This document shows, piece by piece, positions 1 to 6,891 of a stretch of DNA of 27,279 bases. Position numbers and translations under genes: made by a program. The stretch lies in the NCBI GenBank assembly GCA_051000715.1, contig JBPCOB010000187.1, positions 1-27,279 of the forward strand, given 5' to 3'. The notes beneath the pieces were generated by a model, which was given only the letters and a program-made list of their open reading frames with translations, searched no databases and had not been told where the DNA came from. Position 1 is the stretch's first letter; every line of letters starts with the position of its first letter. The DNA comes from JBPCOB01 sp051000715 (GTDB lineage: Bacteria > Actinomycetota > Actinomycetes > JALYNC01).

Positions 1-150
1 TCCGACGTGGTCGGCGGCTGGGTGCTGGGGCTCGCCTGGTTGGCCACCGCCACCGCCGTGTTCAACGTCTTCCGGGCCGAGACCGGGCAGCGTCCGGTGC
101 GGCCGGTGTCCGAGGGGGTCGCTCCCGAGGAGGCCTCCCGACTCGGCTGA
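1..150 (+). CDS. PAP2-family phosphatase, C-terminal end (partial)
   Basis: Only the last 49 codons are in the window; the gene starts upstream. The fragment opens with SDVVGGWVLG, which resembles the last conserved motif of PAP2 (type 2 phosphatidic acid phosphatase) enzymes, where an SDV/I-x-G stretch follows the catalytic histidine. It continues into one hydrophobic segment (LAWLATATAVFNVF) and a short polar tail ending EEASRLG. Family members are membrane enzymes that hydrolyse lipid phosphates or undecaprenyl diphosphate. The substrate cannot be told from this piece. The gene is convergent with the glutamate transporter operon. The call rests on one motif plus the hydrophobic segment. 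Confidence 0.55.
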   Translation, partial: SDVVGGWVLGLAWLATATAVFNVFRAETGQRPVRPVSEGVAPEEASRLG

Positions 151-179
151 ACCACGGGCGCCTCGTGCTGGGCCGTTGT

Positions 180-196
180 CGCCCCTCAGCGGGGCG
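180..196. terminator. Possible hairpin terminator between convergent genes
   Basis: CGCCCC and GGGGCG form a 6-bp GC stem with a 5-base loop (TCAGC) that contains the stop codon of the last glutamate transporter gene. It lies 30 bases past the stop of the upstream PAP2-like gene, so it could end either transcript. There is no T-tract, as is common in high-GC actinobacteria, so the call is tentative. Confidence 0.35.
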
Positions 197-1064
197 CCCC
201 CGCGGTCACCAGCTTTTCCTGGCCGAGCGGGTCTTCGGGGTCCACGACAACCGCGCCGGCGCCGTAGCGGCGGGTCTGCCGCCGGTCCAGCCAGCGGGCA
301 AACGTAGACAGGGCGAGGTTGACCGCGATGTACATCACCGCCACGGCGATGTACACCTGGAAGGCGAAGCGGCTGCCGAGGAACTCCACGGCTCCCTGGC
401 CGGTACGCAGGAGCTCCCCGTAGGCGATGACGAAGCCGAGCGAGGTGTCCTTGAGCAGGGTCACCAGCTGGCTGATCAGGGCCGGCAGCATTCGGCGGAC
501 AGCCTGGGGTACGAGGATCAACCGCAGTACCTGGCCGCGGACCAACCCGATGGCGAACGCGGCCTCGCTCTGGCCGCGGTCGATGGACAGAATCCCGGCG
601 CGGAAGATCTCGCAGAGCACCGCCGAGTTGTACGCCGTGAGGCCCAGCACCAGGTACCAGAGCACGGACAGCCGGATGCCGAGCTGCGGCAGCGCGAGGG
701 CGGCGAAGAGGATCAGCAGCAGCAGTGGCAAGGCCCGGAAGAACTCGACGAACAGCCCTACCGGGACCCGCACCCACCGCCGCTCCGAGAGCCGGCCGAC
801 TGCGAGGAGTGCCCCGAGCACCATCGACAACACCATGGCCAGCACGGCGGCCTGGAGCGTGCGGACCAGCGCGCGGCCGAGCAGCTCCAGCAGGTCCGGA
901 TTCGTGAGGATCTTCCAGCGCTCGGCCTCGAGCTGGCCGTTGCTGCCGAGCCGGTTCAGCACGACCACCAGCAGCCCGGCGATGAGTAGGGCACCCACCG
1001 CGGTGCCGATCGCGATGTTGCGCCGCCCGCGTGGTCCGGCGACGTCGTACAGCACGCTGCTCAT
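186..1064 (-). CDS. gluD: Glutamate/polar amino acid ABC transporter permease GluD
   Basis: This is an inner-membrane permease subunit of 292 aa. After a cytoplasmic N-terminus there is a first membrane segment (about 20-40), then a HisM/GlnP-type core with further membrane segments. The EAA cytoplasmic loop that contacts the ATPase is visible as EAAFAIGLVRGQVLRLILVP, followed by PQAVRRMLPALISQ. Length fits GluD, which is longer than GluC. Its ATG overlaps the end of gluC by four bases (ATGA), so the two are likely translationally coupled. It is the last gene of the gluABCD operon. By analogy with Corynebacterium it would pair with GluC to import glutamate, but other polar amino acids are possible. 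Confidence 0.85.
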   Translation of the reverse strand: MSSVLYDVAGPRGRRNIAIGTAVGALLIAGLLVVVLNRLGSNGQLEAERWKILTNPDLLELLGRALVRTLQAAVLAMVLSMVLGALLAVGRLSERRWVRVPVGLFVEFFRALPLLLLILFAALALPQLGIRLSVLWYLVLGLTAYNSAVLCEIFRAGILSIDRGQSEAAFAIGLVRGQVLRLILVPQAVRRMLPALISQLVTLLKDTSLGFVIAYGELLRTGQGAVEFLGSRFAFQVYIAVAVMYIAVNLALSTFARWLDRRQTRRYGAGAVVVDPEDPLGQEKLVTAGAPR

Positions 1065-1708
1065 CGCACGATCGCCAACTTGCGCTCAAGCCAACCGACG
1101 AGCAAGCCGGTGGGAACCGTGAGCAGCAGATAGGCGATGGCGACACCGACCAGTACGGCGATGACGGCACTCGGGTTCTCGGTGACCAGCCGCTTGCCTA
1201 CCGCCGTGAGCTCGGTCACGGCGAAGGCGGCCGCGATCGAGGAGTTCTTCTCCAAGGCGATGAGGATGTTGCCCAGCGGAGGGACGACCGTGCGGAGTGC
1301 CTGCGGCAGCACGATGAGCCGCAGCGTCTGCGGGAATGTCAGACCGATGGCGCGGGCCGCCTCGGCCTGGCCGGCGGCCACCGAGTTGACCCCGGACCGG
1401 ACCACCTCGCACACGAACGCCGCGGTGTAGATCGTCAGCGCCAGCACCGCTGCGGTGAAGAACGGCAGCGCGAGGTCGATCTGGGGCAGGGCGAAGACGA
1501 GGAAGAAGAACACGACGGTGAGCGGTGTGTTGCGGACGACCTCGACGTAGACCGCCCCCGCTGCCCGCAGCGGGGGGATGGGCGACACCCGCATGGCGGC
1601 GAGCAGGGTGCCGAGGAGAAACGCGCCGATGGCGCCCAGCACGCTCAGCTCGAGGGTCTTGACGAAGCCGTCGACGTAGAGGTCGAGGTTGTCCAGAACG
1701 GCGTTCAC
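1061..1708 (-). CDS. gluC: Glutamate/polar amino acid ABC transporter permease GluC
   Basis: A 215-aa inner-membrane permease of the HisM/GlnP family. It has about five hydrophobic segments and the EAA loop EAARAIGLTFPQTLRLIVLP, followed by PQALRTVVPPLGN. The N-terminus (MNAVLDNLDLYVDGFVKTL) is typical of this subfamily. The start codon is GTG, 23 bases after the gluB stop, and the 3' end overlaps gluD by four bases. It should form the heterodimeric channel with GluD, driven by the GluA ATPase and fed by the GluB lipoprotein. The substrate is assigned from family and operon order, not from binding residues. Confidence 0.85.
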   Translation of the reverse strand: MNAVLDNLDLYVDGFVKTLELSVLGAIGAFLLGTLLAAMRVSPIPPLRAAGAVYVEVVRNTPLTVVFFFLVFALPQIDLALPFFTAAVLALTIYTAAFVCEVVRSGVNSVAAGQAEAARAIGLTFPQTLRLIVLPQALRTVVPPLGNILIALEKNSSIAAAFAVTELTAVGKRLVTENPSAVIAVLVGVAIAYLLLTVPTGLLVGWLERKLAIVR

Positions 1709-1731
1709 GTACGGCGGTCGTCAGTCGGCGA

Positions 1732-2610
1732 TCAGCTGGACGTGTAGCGGTCCACGGTCGGCGGCTCCGGCGTCGCACCGGCGAGCTTGCCAGCGGTCGA
1801 CTCCCACGCCTTGGCCCACCGGCCGTCCTTGAACGCCTTCTCCAGGGTGTCGTTGATGAAGTCGCGGAACGCCTGGTCGCCCTTCTTCAGCCCGATGCCG
1901 TAGGGCTCAGAGGTGAAGGGCTTGCCGACGAGCTTGAAGGCCTCCTTGTCCTTGTCGATGAGCCCCAGGAGGATGACGTTGTCGGTCGAGACCGCGTCGA
2001 CCTGGCCGTTCTTGAGCGCATCGGCGCACTTGGAGTAGACGTCGAACAGGACGAGCTTCGCCTGCGGAAACTTGGTCCGCAGATTGTCGGCCGGCGTGGA
2101 GCCCTCGACCGAGCAGACCCGCTTGCCGGCCAGCGCCTCGGGACCAGTGATCGCGGAGTCGTCCTTCTTCACCATGATGTCCTGGCCGGCGGTGTAGTAG
2201 GGCCCGGCGAAGTCGACGACCTTCTTGCGCTTGTCGTTGATCGTGTAGGTCGCCACCACCATGTCGACGCGGCCCTGGGAGATGAACGGCTCGCGGTTCG
2301 CAGAGACCGACTCGATGAACTCGACTTTGTCCGGCGACACTCCCAGCTCGCCGGCGATGATCTTTGCGATCTCGATGTCGAAGCCCTCGAGCTTGCCGGA
2401 GAGGTTCCTCAGGCCGAACCCCGGCTGGTCGAACTTCGTGCCCACCGTCATCTTGCCGGCCTTGTTGAGCCGCTCCATGGTGGTCCCGGCGGCGAACTTC
2501 ACATCCTTCTTGACCTTGACGCCGCCGCCGCTGTCGCTACTGCCGCAGGCGCTCAGCGCGAGGCCCAGGGAGGCCACCGCCACCAGGCTGGACAACCGTG
2601 TTAGTCGCAT
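1732..2610 (-). CDS. gluB: Glutamate-binding lipoprotein GluB (ABC transporter)
   Basis: A 292-aa solute-binding protein of family 3 (SBP_bac_3). The N-terminus is a lipoprotein signal: positively charged MRLTRL, a hydrophobic stretch, then the lipobox LSAC with the lipidated Cys at about residue 21, followed by a Ser/Gly linker. The mature part shows the family signature GFDIEIAKIIAGELG near residue 75, and the later stretches DMVVATYTI and DAVSTDNVILLG typical of glutamate/glutamine binders. It lies between gluA and gluC in the same direction and would capture substrate outside the membrane for GluCD. Confidence is high for the family and moderate for glutamate as ligand. Confidence 0.87.
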   Translation of the reverse strand: MRLTRLSSLVAVASLGLALSACGSSDSGGGVKVKKDVKFAAGTTMERLNKAGKMTVGTKFDQPGFGLRNLSGKLEGFDIEIAKIIAGELGVSPDKVEFIESVSANREPFISQGRVDMVVATYTINDKRKKVVDFAGPYYTAGQDIMVKKDDSAITGPEALAGKRVCSVEGSTPADNLRTKFPQAKLVLFDVYSKCADALKNGQVDAVSTDNVILLGLIDKDKEAFKLVGKPFTSEPYGIGLKKGDQAFRDFINDTLEKAFKDGRWAKAWESTAGKLAGATPEPPTVDRYTSS

Positions 2611-2632
2611 GGCTCAAAGCCTCTCTGACTGG

Positions 2633-3418
2633 TCAGTGACTCAAGATCTTGGAAAGGAAGCTGCGGGCCCGCTCGGTTCGCGGATGACCGAAGAACTCCG
2701 TCGGCGTCGCCTCTTCCACGATTCGGCCGCCGTCCATGAAGACCACCCGGTTGGCCGCTGACTTGGCGAAGCCCATCTCGTGGGTGACGACGACCATGGT
2801 CATGCCCTCGCGAGCCAGGTCCTGCATGACGTCGAGCACCTCCGTGATCATCTCCGGGTCGAGTGCTGATGTCGGCTCGTCGAATAGGATGACCTTGGGA
2901 TCCATGGCCAGCGCCCGGGCGATGGCCACTCTTTGCTGCTGGCCACCGGACAGCTGTGCCGGCAGCTTGTTCGCCTGGTTGCCGATGCCCACCCGGTCGA
3001 GCAGCTCGCGGGCGCGTTGTTCGGCCTGCCGTCTCGGTTGCCTGCGCACGCGGACCGGGCCGAGGAGCACGTTGTCGAGCACGGTCTTGTGGGCGAAGAG
3101 GTTGAAGGACTGGAAGACCATGCCGACCTCTGAGCGCAGCCGGGCCAGTGCCTTGCCCTCCGCGGGGAGTGCTACCCCGTCGATGGTGATCCGGCCGCTG
3201 TCGACCGGCTCCAGCCGGTTGATGCAGCGGCACAGGGTCGACTTGCCCGAGCCGGACGGCCCGATTACGACGACGACTTCACCACGATCGACGGTGAGGT
3301 CGATGTCCTGCAGCACGTGCAGCTCGCCGAAGTGCTTGTTGACCCCCTCGAGAGTCACCAGCGGGGCGTTCGGGTCGCGCGCCTGTCCCGTGCGCTGTGA
3401 GGAGGACGTGACGGCCAT
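2633..3418 (-). CDS. gluA: Glutamate/polar amino acid ABC transporter ATP-binding protein GluA
   Basis: A 261-aa ABC ATPase that energises uptake by GluBCD. Visible motifs are Walker A GPSGSGKST (about 53-61), Q-loop MVFQSFNLF, signature LSGGQQQRVAIARAL, Walker B VILFDEPTSALD and the H-loop VVVTHEMGFA, the order expected of polar amino acid importers (GlnQ/HisP type). I chose the ATG at 3418 rather than the in-frame GTG at 3451. A TACGTT box ends six bases before the ATG, with TTGTGA 17 bases further upstream, which fits a leaderless promoter. The GTG has only a GAGGT at a short spacing. It is the first gene of the operon and divergent from miaB. Confidence 0.88.
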   Translation of the reverse strand: MAVTSSSQRTGQARDPNAPLVTLEGVNKHFGELHVLQDIDLTVDRGEVVVVIGPSGSGKSTLCRCINRLEPVDSGRITIDGVALPAEGKALARLRSEVGMVFQSFNLFAHKTVLDNVLLGPVRVRRQPRRQAEQRARELLDRVGIGNQANKLPAQLSGGQQQRVAIARALAMDPKVILFDEPTSALDPEMITEVLDVMQDLAREGMTMVVVTHEMGFAKSAANRVVFMDGGRIVEEATPTEFFGHPRTERARSFLSKILSH

Positions 3419-3424
3419 GGCAGG

Positions 3425-3453
3425 AACGTAAAGCCTCGGCGGGCAAATCACAA
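3425..3453 (-). promoter_or_regulatory. Promoter of gluABCD (leaderless type)
   Basis: On the minus strand, TTGTGA (3453-3448) and TACGTT (3430-3425) are separated by 17 bases, a good match to a sigma-70-like promoter. The -10 box ends six bases before the gluA ATG, so transcription should start at or next to the start codon. Confidence 0.55.
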
Positions 3454-3509
3454 AGACCTCGTGAGCTCTCAGATGCGGACTCCGATGGGCGGGTCGAGGA
3501 GCCGGCCGT

Positions 3510-3515
3510 TACCCT
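3510..3515 (+). promoter_or_regulatory. -10 box of miaB (leaderless type)
   Basis: TACCCT lies seven bases before the GTG of miaB, and no Shine-Dalgarno sequence is present. The same TANNNT-to-start spacing recurs at other genes in the window. No convincing -35 box is visible. Confidence 0.4.
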
Positions 3516-3522
3516 CGATGCC

Positions 3523-4986
3523 GTGGCGCGCACGTACGTGATCCGCACCTACGGGTGCCAGATGAACGTGCACGACTCGGAGCGACTCGCCGGCCTGCTG
3601 GAGCAGGCCGGATACACTGCCGCCGCCGGCAGCCCGGCCGACGTGGTCGTCTTCAACACCTGCGCCGTACGGGAGAACGCCGACAACCGCCTCTACGGCA
3701 ACCTCGGCCACCTGCGGCCGGTAAAGGCCGCCCATCCCGGCATGCAGATCGCGGTCGGCGGCTGCCTGGCGCAGAAGGAGCGCGGCCGGATCCTGGCCAG
3801 AGCGCCCTGGGTCGACGTCGTCTTCGGGACTCATAATCTCGGCTCGTTGCCGGCGCTGCTCGAACGAGCGCGGCACAACGCCGAGGCGCAGGTCGAGATC
3901 CGCGAGTCGCTCGAGGTCTTTCCTTCCACCTTGCCGACCCGGCGCGAGTCGGCGTACGCCGCCTGGGTGTCGATCAGCGTGGGCTGCGACAACACCTGCA
4001 CGTTCTGCATCGTGCCGAGCCTGCGGGGCCGGGAGCGTGACCGCCGGCCCGAGGACGTGCTCGCCGAGGTCCGCGCGCTGGTGGACGAGGGGGTCCTCGA
4101 GGTCACGCTGCTCGGGCAGAACGTCAACAGCTACGGCCGGGAGTTCGGGCGGCCGGACGGGTTCGCCGCTCTGTTGCGGGCCTGCGGCGAGGTCGACGGA
4201 CTGGAGCGGGTGCGCTTCACCAGCCCTCATCCCCGGGACTTTACCGACGACGTGATCGCGGCGATGGCGGAGACGGCGAACGTCATGCCCTCGCTGCACA
4301 TGCCGCTGCAGTCGGGCAGCGACGAGGTGCTGCGCCGCATGCGCCGGTCCTACCGGAGCGCTCGCTACCTCGACATCCTCGACCGCGTCCGGGCCTCGAT
4401 CCAGGACGCGGCGATCACGACGGACATCATCGTCGGCTTCCCCGGTGAGACGGAGGCCGACTTCCAGGCGACCCTGGACCTGGTGGAGGCGGCCCGCTTC
4501 GCCGGGGCCTTCACCTTCCAGTACTCGATCCGGGCGGGGACGCCGGCGGCCGAGATGGCGGGCCAGGTGCCCAAGGCGGTCGTGCAGGAACGCTACGAGC
4601 GCCTGGTGGCGCTGCAGGAGGAGGTCTCCTGGGCCGAGAACCGGGCGCAGGTCGGCCGCCGGCTGGAGCTCCTGGTCGCCGACGGGCAGGGCCGCAAGGA
4701 CGCCGCCGCTGCGCGCCAGTCCGGGCGGGCGCCGGACAACCGGCTGGTCCACTTCCCCGCCGTGCCCGGCCTCCGGCCGGGTGACGTGGCCACGGTCGAG
4801 GTGACGCGGGCGGCACCGCACCACCTGGTCGCCGAGGGGCCTTTGTCGCGGGTACGCCGTACTCCGGCCGGCGACGCGTGGGCCGCTAGGCAGGCATCGG
4901 CCGAGGCCGATCGGGCCACCGGAGCGGGAACCGACCGGCCGGTGCCCGTTGCCCTCGGCATGCCACGCGTCGGGGCGCCGGCCTAG
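3523..4986 (+). CDS. miaB: tRNA-2-methylthio-N6-isopentenyladenosine37 synthase MiaB
   Basis: A radical-SAM methylthiotransferase that adds a methylthio group to i6A37 of tRNAs reading UNN codons. The UPF0004 domain carries three cluster cysteines: C12 (YGCQMN), C47 (FNTCAVR) and C81 (GGCLAQKE). The radical-SAM motif CxxxCxxC is C155, C159, C162 (GCDNTCTFC). The stretch LLGQNVNSYG and a C-terminal TRAM-like region follow. Length is 487 aa, slightly long because of an Ala/Arg-rich C-terminal tail. The GTG start is preceded by a -10-like box rather than an RBS, and MARTYVIRTYGCQMN is the expected beginning. miaA, which makes its i6A substrate, follows after 26 bases, so the two steps are probably co-transcribed. 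Confidence 0.95.
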   Translation: MARTYVIRTYGCQMNVHDSERLAGLLEQAGYTAAAGSPADVVVFNTCAVRENADNRLYGNLGHLRPVKAAHPGMQIAVGGCLAQKERGRILARAPWVDVVFGTHNLGSLPALLERARHNAEAQVEIRESLEVFPSTLPTRRESAYAAWVSISVGCDNTCTFCIVPSLRGRERDRRPEDVLAEVRALVDEGVLEVTLLGQNVNSYGREFGRPDGFAALLRACGEVDGLERVRFTSPHPRDFTDDVIAAMAETANVMPSLHMPLQSGSDEVLRRMRRSYRSARYLDILDRVRASIQDAAITTDIIVGFPGETEADFQATLDLVEAARFAGAFTFQYSIRAGTPAAEMAGQVPKAVVQERYERLVALQEEVSWAENRAQVGRRLELLVADGQGRKDAAAARQSGRAPDNRLVHFPAVPGLRPGDVATVEVTRAAPHHLVAEGPLSRVRRTPAGDAWAARQASAEADRATGAGTDRPVPVALGMPRVGAPA

Positions 4987-5012
4987 CCGGTGCCACCCCC
5001 GGCGAGACGGCG

Positions 5013-5921
5013 GTGACCAGGCGGGGCCCGGTGGTCGCCGTGGTCGGTCCGACCGCCGCCGGCAAGTCCGGGCTCGCCGTCGCCTTGGCGAAGCGGCTCG
5101 GCGGCGAGATCGTCAACGCCGACTCGATGCAGCTCTACCGCGGGATGGACATCGGGACGGCCAAGCTGCCGCCGGCGGAACGGGGCGGCGTAGCTCATCA
5201 CCTCCTCGACATGTGGCCGGTCACCCGCACCGCCGATGTGGCGGCCTACCAGCGGCTGGCTCGATCGGTGCTCGACGAGCTGCTCGACCGAGGGGTGACG
5301 CCGGTGCTGGTCGGCGGCTCGGGCCTGTACGTCCGGGCGGTGCTGGACGACCTGCAGTTCCCCGGCACCGACCCGGCGCTGCGGGAGCGGCTGGCGGCCG
5401 AGCTGGTGACGGCCGGCCCGGTGGCGATGCACGCCCGGCTGGCGAGCGTTGACCCGGCCGCCGCGGCCGCCATCCTTCCCACCAACGGCCGGCGGATCCT
5501 GCGGGCGTTGGAGGTGGTGGGGCTGACCGGCCGGCCGTTCACCGCCGCGCTCCCGGCGTACGACGCGCTCTACGACGTTCGGCAGCTGGGTCTGGACCTT
5601 CCCACCCCGGTGCTGGACGGGCGGATCACCGAGCGGGTGAACCGGATGTGGCGAGCCGGGCTGGTCGAGGAGGTATGCCGGTTGGAGGCGCAGGGGCTGC
5701 GGGAGGGCGTCACGGCCAGCCGCGCGCTGGGCTACGCGTCGGTACTGCGGATGCTCGACGGCGTGCTGACCGACGACGCCGCACGGGCGGAGACGGTGTT
5801 CGCCACCCGCCGGTTCGCCCGCCGGCAACGGTCGTGGTTCCGCCGTGATCCCCGAATCCGCTGGCTGGACGCGGACCGACCGCTGACCGCTGCGCTGGCC
5901 GCGGTTGCCGAAGGGGACTGA
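5013..5921 (+). CDS. miaA: tRNA dimethylallyltransferase MiaA
   Basis: This enzyme transfers the dimethylallyl group from DMAPP to N6 of A37 in tRNAs that read UNN codons, giving i6A, the substrate of the neighbouring MiaB. It has a P-loop GPTAAGKS at residues 12-19, followed by the family stretch EIVNADSMQLYRGMDIGTAK, HHLLDMWP, and LVGGSGLYVRA. The C-terminal part has ALGY and RRFARRQRSWFRRD, both typical. At 302 aa the length is normal. The GTG start gives the usual short lead before the P-loop. It directly follows miaB, and dapF starts 23 bases downstream. Confidence 0.95.
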   Translation: MTRRGPVVAVVGPTAAGKSGLAVALAKRLGGEIVNADSMQLYRGMDIGTAKLPPAERGGVAHHLLDMWPVTRTADVAAYQRLARSVLDELLDRGVTPVLVGGSGLYVRAVLDDLQFPGTDPALRERLAAELVTAGPVAMHARLASVDPAAAAAILPTNGRRILRALEVVGLTGRPFTAALPAYDALYDVRQLGLDLPTPVLDGRITERVNRMWRAGLVEEVCRLEAQGLREGVTASRALGYASVLRMLDGVLTDDAARAETVFATRRFARRQRSWFRRDPRIRWLDADRPLTAALAAVAEGD

Positions 5922-5932
5922 GGCCCTCGCCG

Positions 5933-5938
5933 TACGAT
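5933..5938 (+). promoter_or_regulatory. -10 box before dapF (leaderless type)
   Basis: TACGAT ends six bases before the GTG of dapF, where no Shine-Dalgarno is seen. This suggests a leaderless dapF transcript in addition to possible read-through from miaA. No clear -35 box is seen. Confidence 0.4.
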
Positions 5939-5944
5939 TCTGGC

Positions 5945-6856
5945 GTGCGGCCTGGCACCGGTCTTCGCTTCGCCAAGGGGCACGGCACCGAGAACGACTT
6001 CGTCGTGCTGCCGGATCCGGACGGCGACCTCGACCTGTCCCCGGCTCTGGTGCGGGCTCTGTGCGATCGCCGGCGGGGCGTCGGTGCCGACGGTGTCCTG
6101 CGCGTGGTGCTCACCGCCGCGGTGCCCGAGGTGGCCCACCTGGCCGACGACGCCCGGTGGTTCATGGACTACCGCAACGGCGACGGCAGCCTGGCCGAGA
6201 TGTGCGGCAACGGCATCCGGGTCTACGGCCGGTATCTCGTCGACGCGGGCTACGTCCGACCGGGGACGGTGCCGCTTGCGACGAGGAACGGGATCCGGAC
6301 CGTCGAGCTCGAGACCGCCGGCGATGTGACGGTCGACATGGGCCCGGCCCGGGTCTGCGCCGCCGCCAGCGTCCGGCTCACGGGCCGCCACCTCGCCGCC
6401 ACCCGGGTCGAGATGGGCAACCCGCACGCGGTCGTCGTGGGAAGCGAGCCGCTCGATCAGCTGGATCTGTCCGAGCCACCGGAACTGCCCACTGACGCGT
6501 TCCCGGACGGCGGCAACGTCGAGTTCGTCCGGGAGCTGGCCGAGCGCGTGCTCGCGATGCGCGTGCACGAGCGGGGCGTGGGTGAGACCAGGTCGTGCGG
6601 AACCGGCGCCTGTGCAGCGGTGGCGGCGGTGCTGCACCGCCGCGGCGAGTTCGGCCCGGCGGCGTACCGAGTCCAGGTGCCGGGCGGTCGGCTGATCGTC
6701 ACCGCGACGGCCGACGGGGGCTTCCTGCTTACCGGGGCGGCCGTGCTCGTGGGTGACGGCGAGCTGCGGCCCGAATGGCTGGCGGCGGTTCACTGTCGCC
6801 CGGACACGAACCGGCCCCCGCTGCCGGAGCGGGCGGGGGCCGGTCCAAGGCGGTAG
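5945..6856 (+). CDS. dapF: Diaminopimelate epimerase DapF
   Basis: This enzyme converts LL-diaminopimelate to meso-diaminopimelate, the precursor of lysine and of the peptidoglycan cross-link. It is cofactor-independent and uses two cysteines. Both are visible: C87 in MCGNGIRVYGRY and C218 in SCGTGACAAVAA. FAKGHGTENDFVVL at the N-terminus and the NPHAVV stretch (about 159-164) are also diagnostic. Length (303 aa) is slightly above the usual 275-290 because of a Pro/Arg-rich C-terminal tail encoded by DNA that also forms a strong hairpin. It is the last gene of the miaB-miaA-dapF run and convergent with the sialidase-like gene. Confidence 0.95.
   Translation: MRPGTGLRFAKGHGTENDFVVLPDPDGDLDLSPALVRALCDRRRGVGADGVLRVVLTAAVPEVAHLADDARWFMDYRNGDGSLAEMCGNGIRVYGRYLVDAGYVRPGTVPLATRNGIRTVELETAGDVTVDMGPARVCAAASVRLTGRHLAATRVEMGNPHAVVVGSEPLDQLDLSEPPELPTDAFPDGGNVEFVRELAERVLAMRVHERGVGETRSCGTGACAAVAAVLHRRGEFGPAAYRVQVPGGRLIVTATADGGFLLTGAAVLVGDGELRPEWLAAVHCRPDTNRPPLPERAGAGPRR
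6810..6844. terminator. Strong hairpin inside the 3' end of dapF, likely terminator
   Basis: ACCGGCCCCCGC (6810-6821) and GCGGGGGCCGGT (6833-6844) form a perfect 12-bp stem with an 11-base loop. It overlaps the last codons of dapF and lies 43 bases past the stop of the convergent sialidase-like gene, so it could end both transcripts. There is no T-tract. Confidence 0.55.
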
Positions 6857-6865
6857 AGCTAGGCG

Positions 6866-6891
6866 GTGCAGCCTAGGCCGTGCAGCCTAGG
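6866..6891. repeat. Two direct copies of GTGCAGCCTAGG
   Basis: The 12-mer occurs at 6866-6877 and 6880-6891, a period of 14 bases. The second copy contains the stop codon of the sialidase-like gene. It looks like a small local duplication between the convergent genes, with no evident function. Confidence 0.6.

Noticed and set aside
3469..4824. Open frame of 451 codons antisense to miaB
   Set aside because: A high-GC shadow: miaB on the other strand has all its cluster cysteines and family motifs. The antisense product has no recognisable motif.
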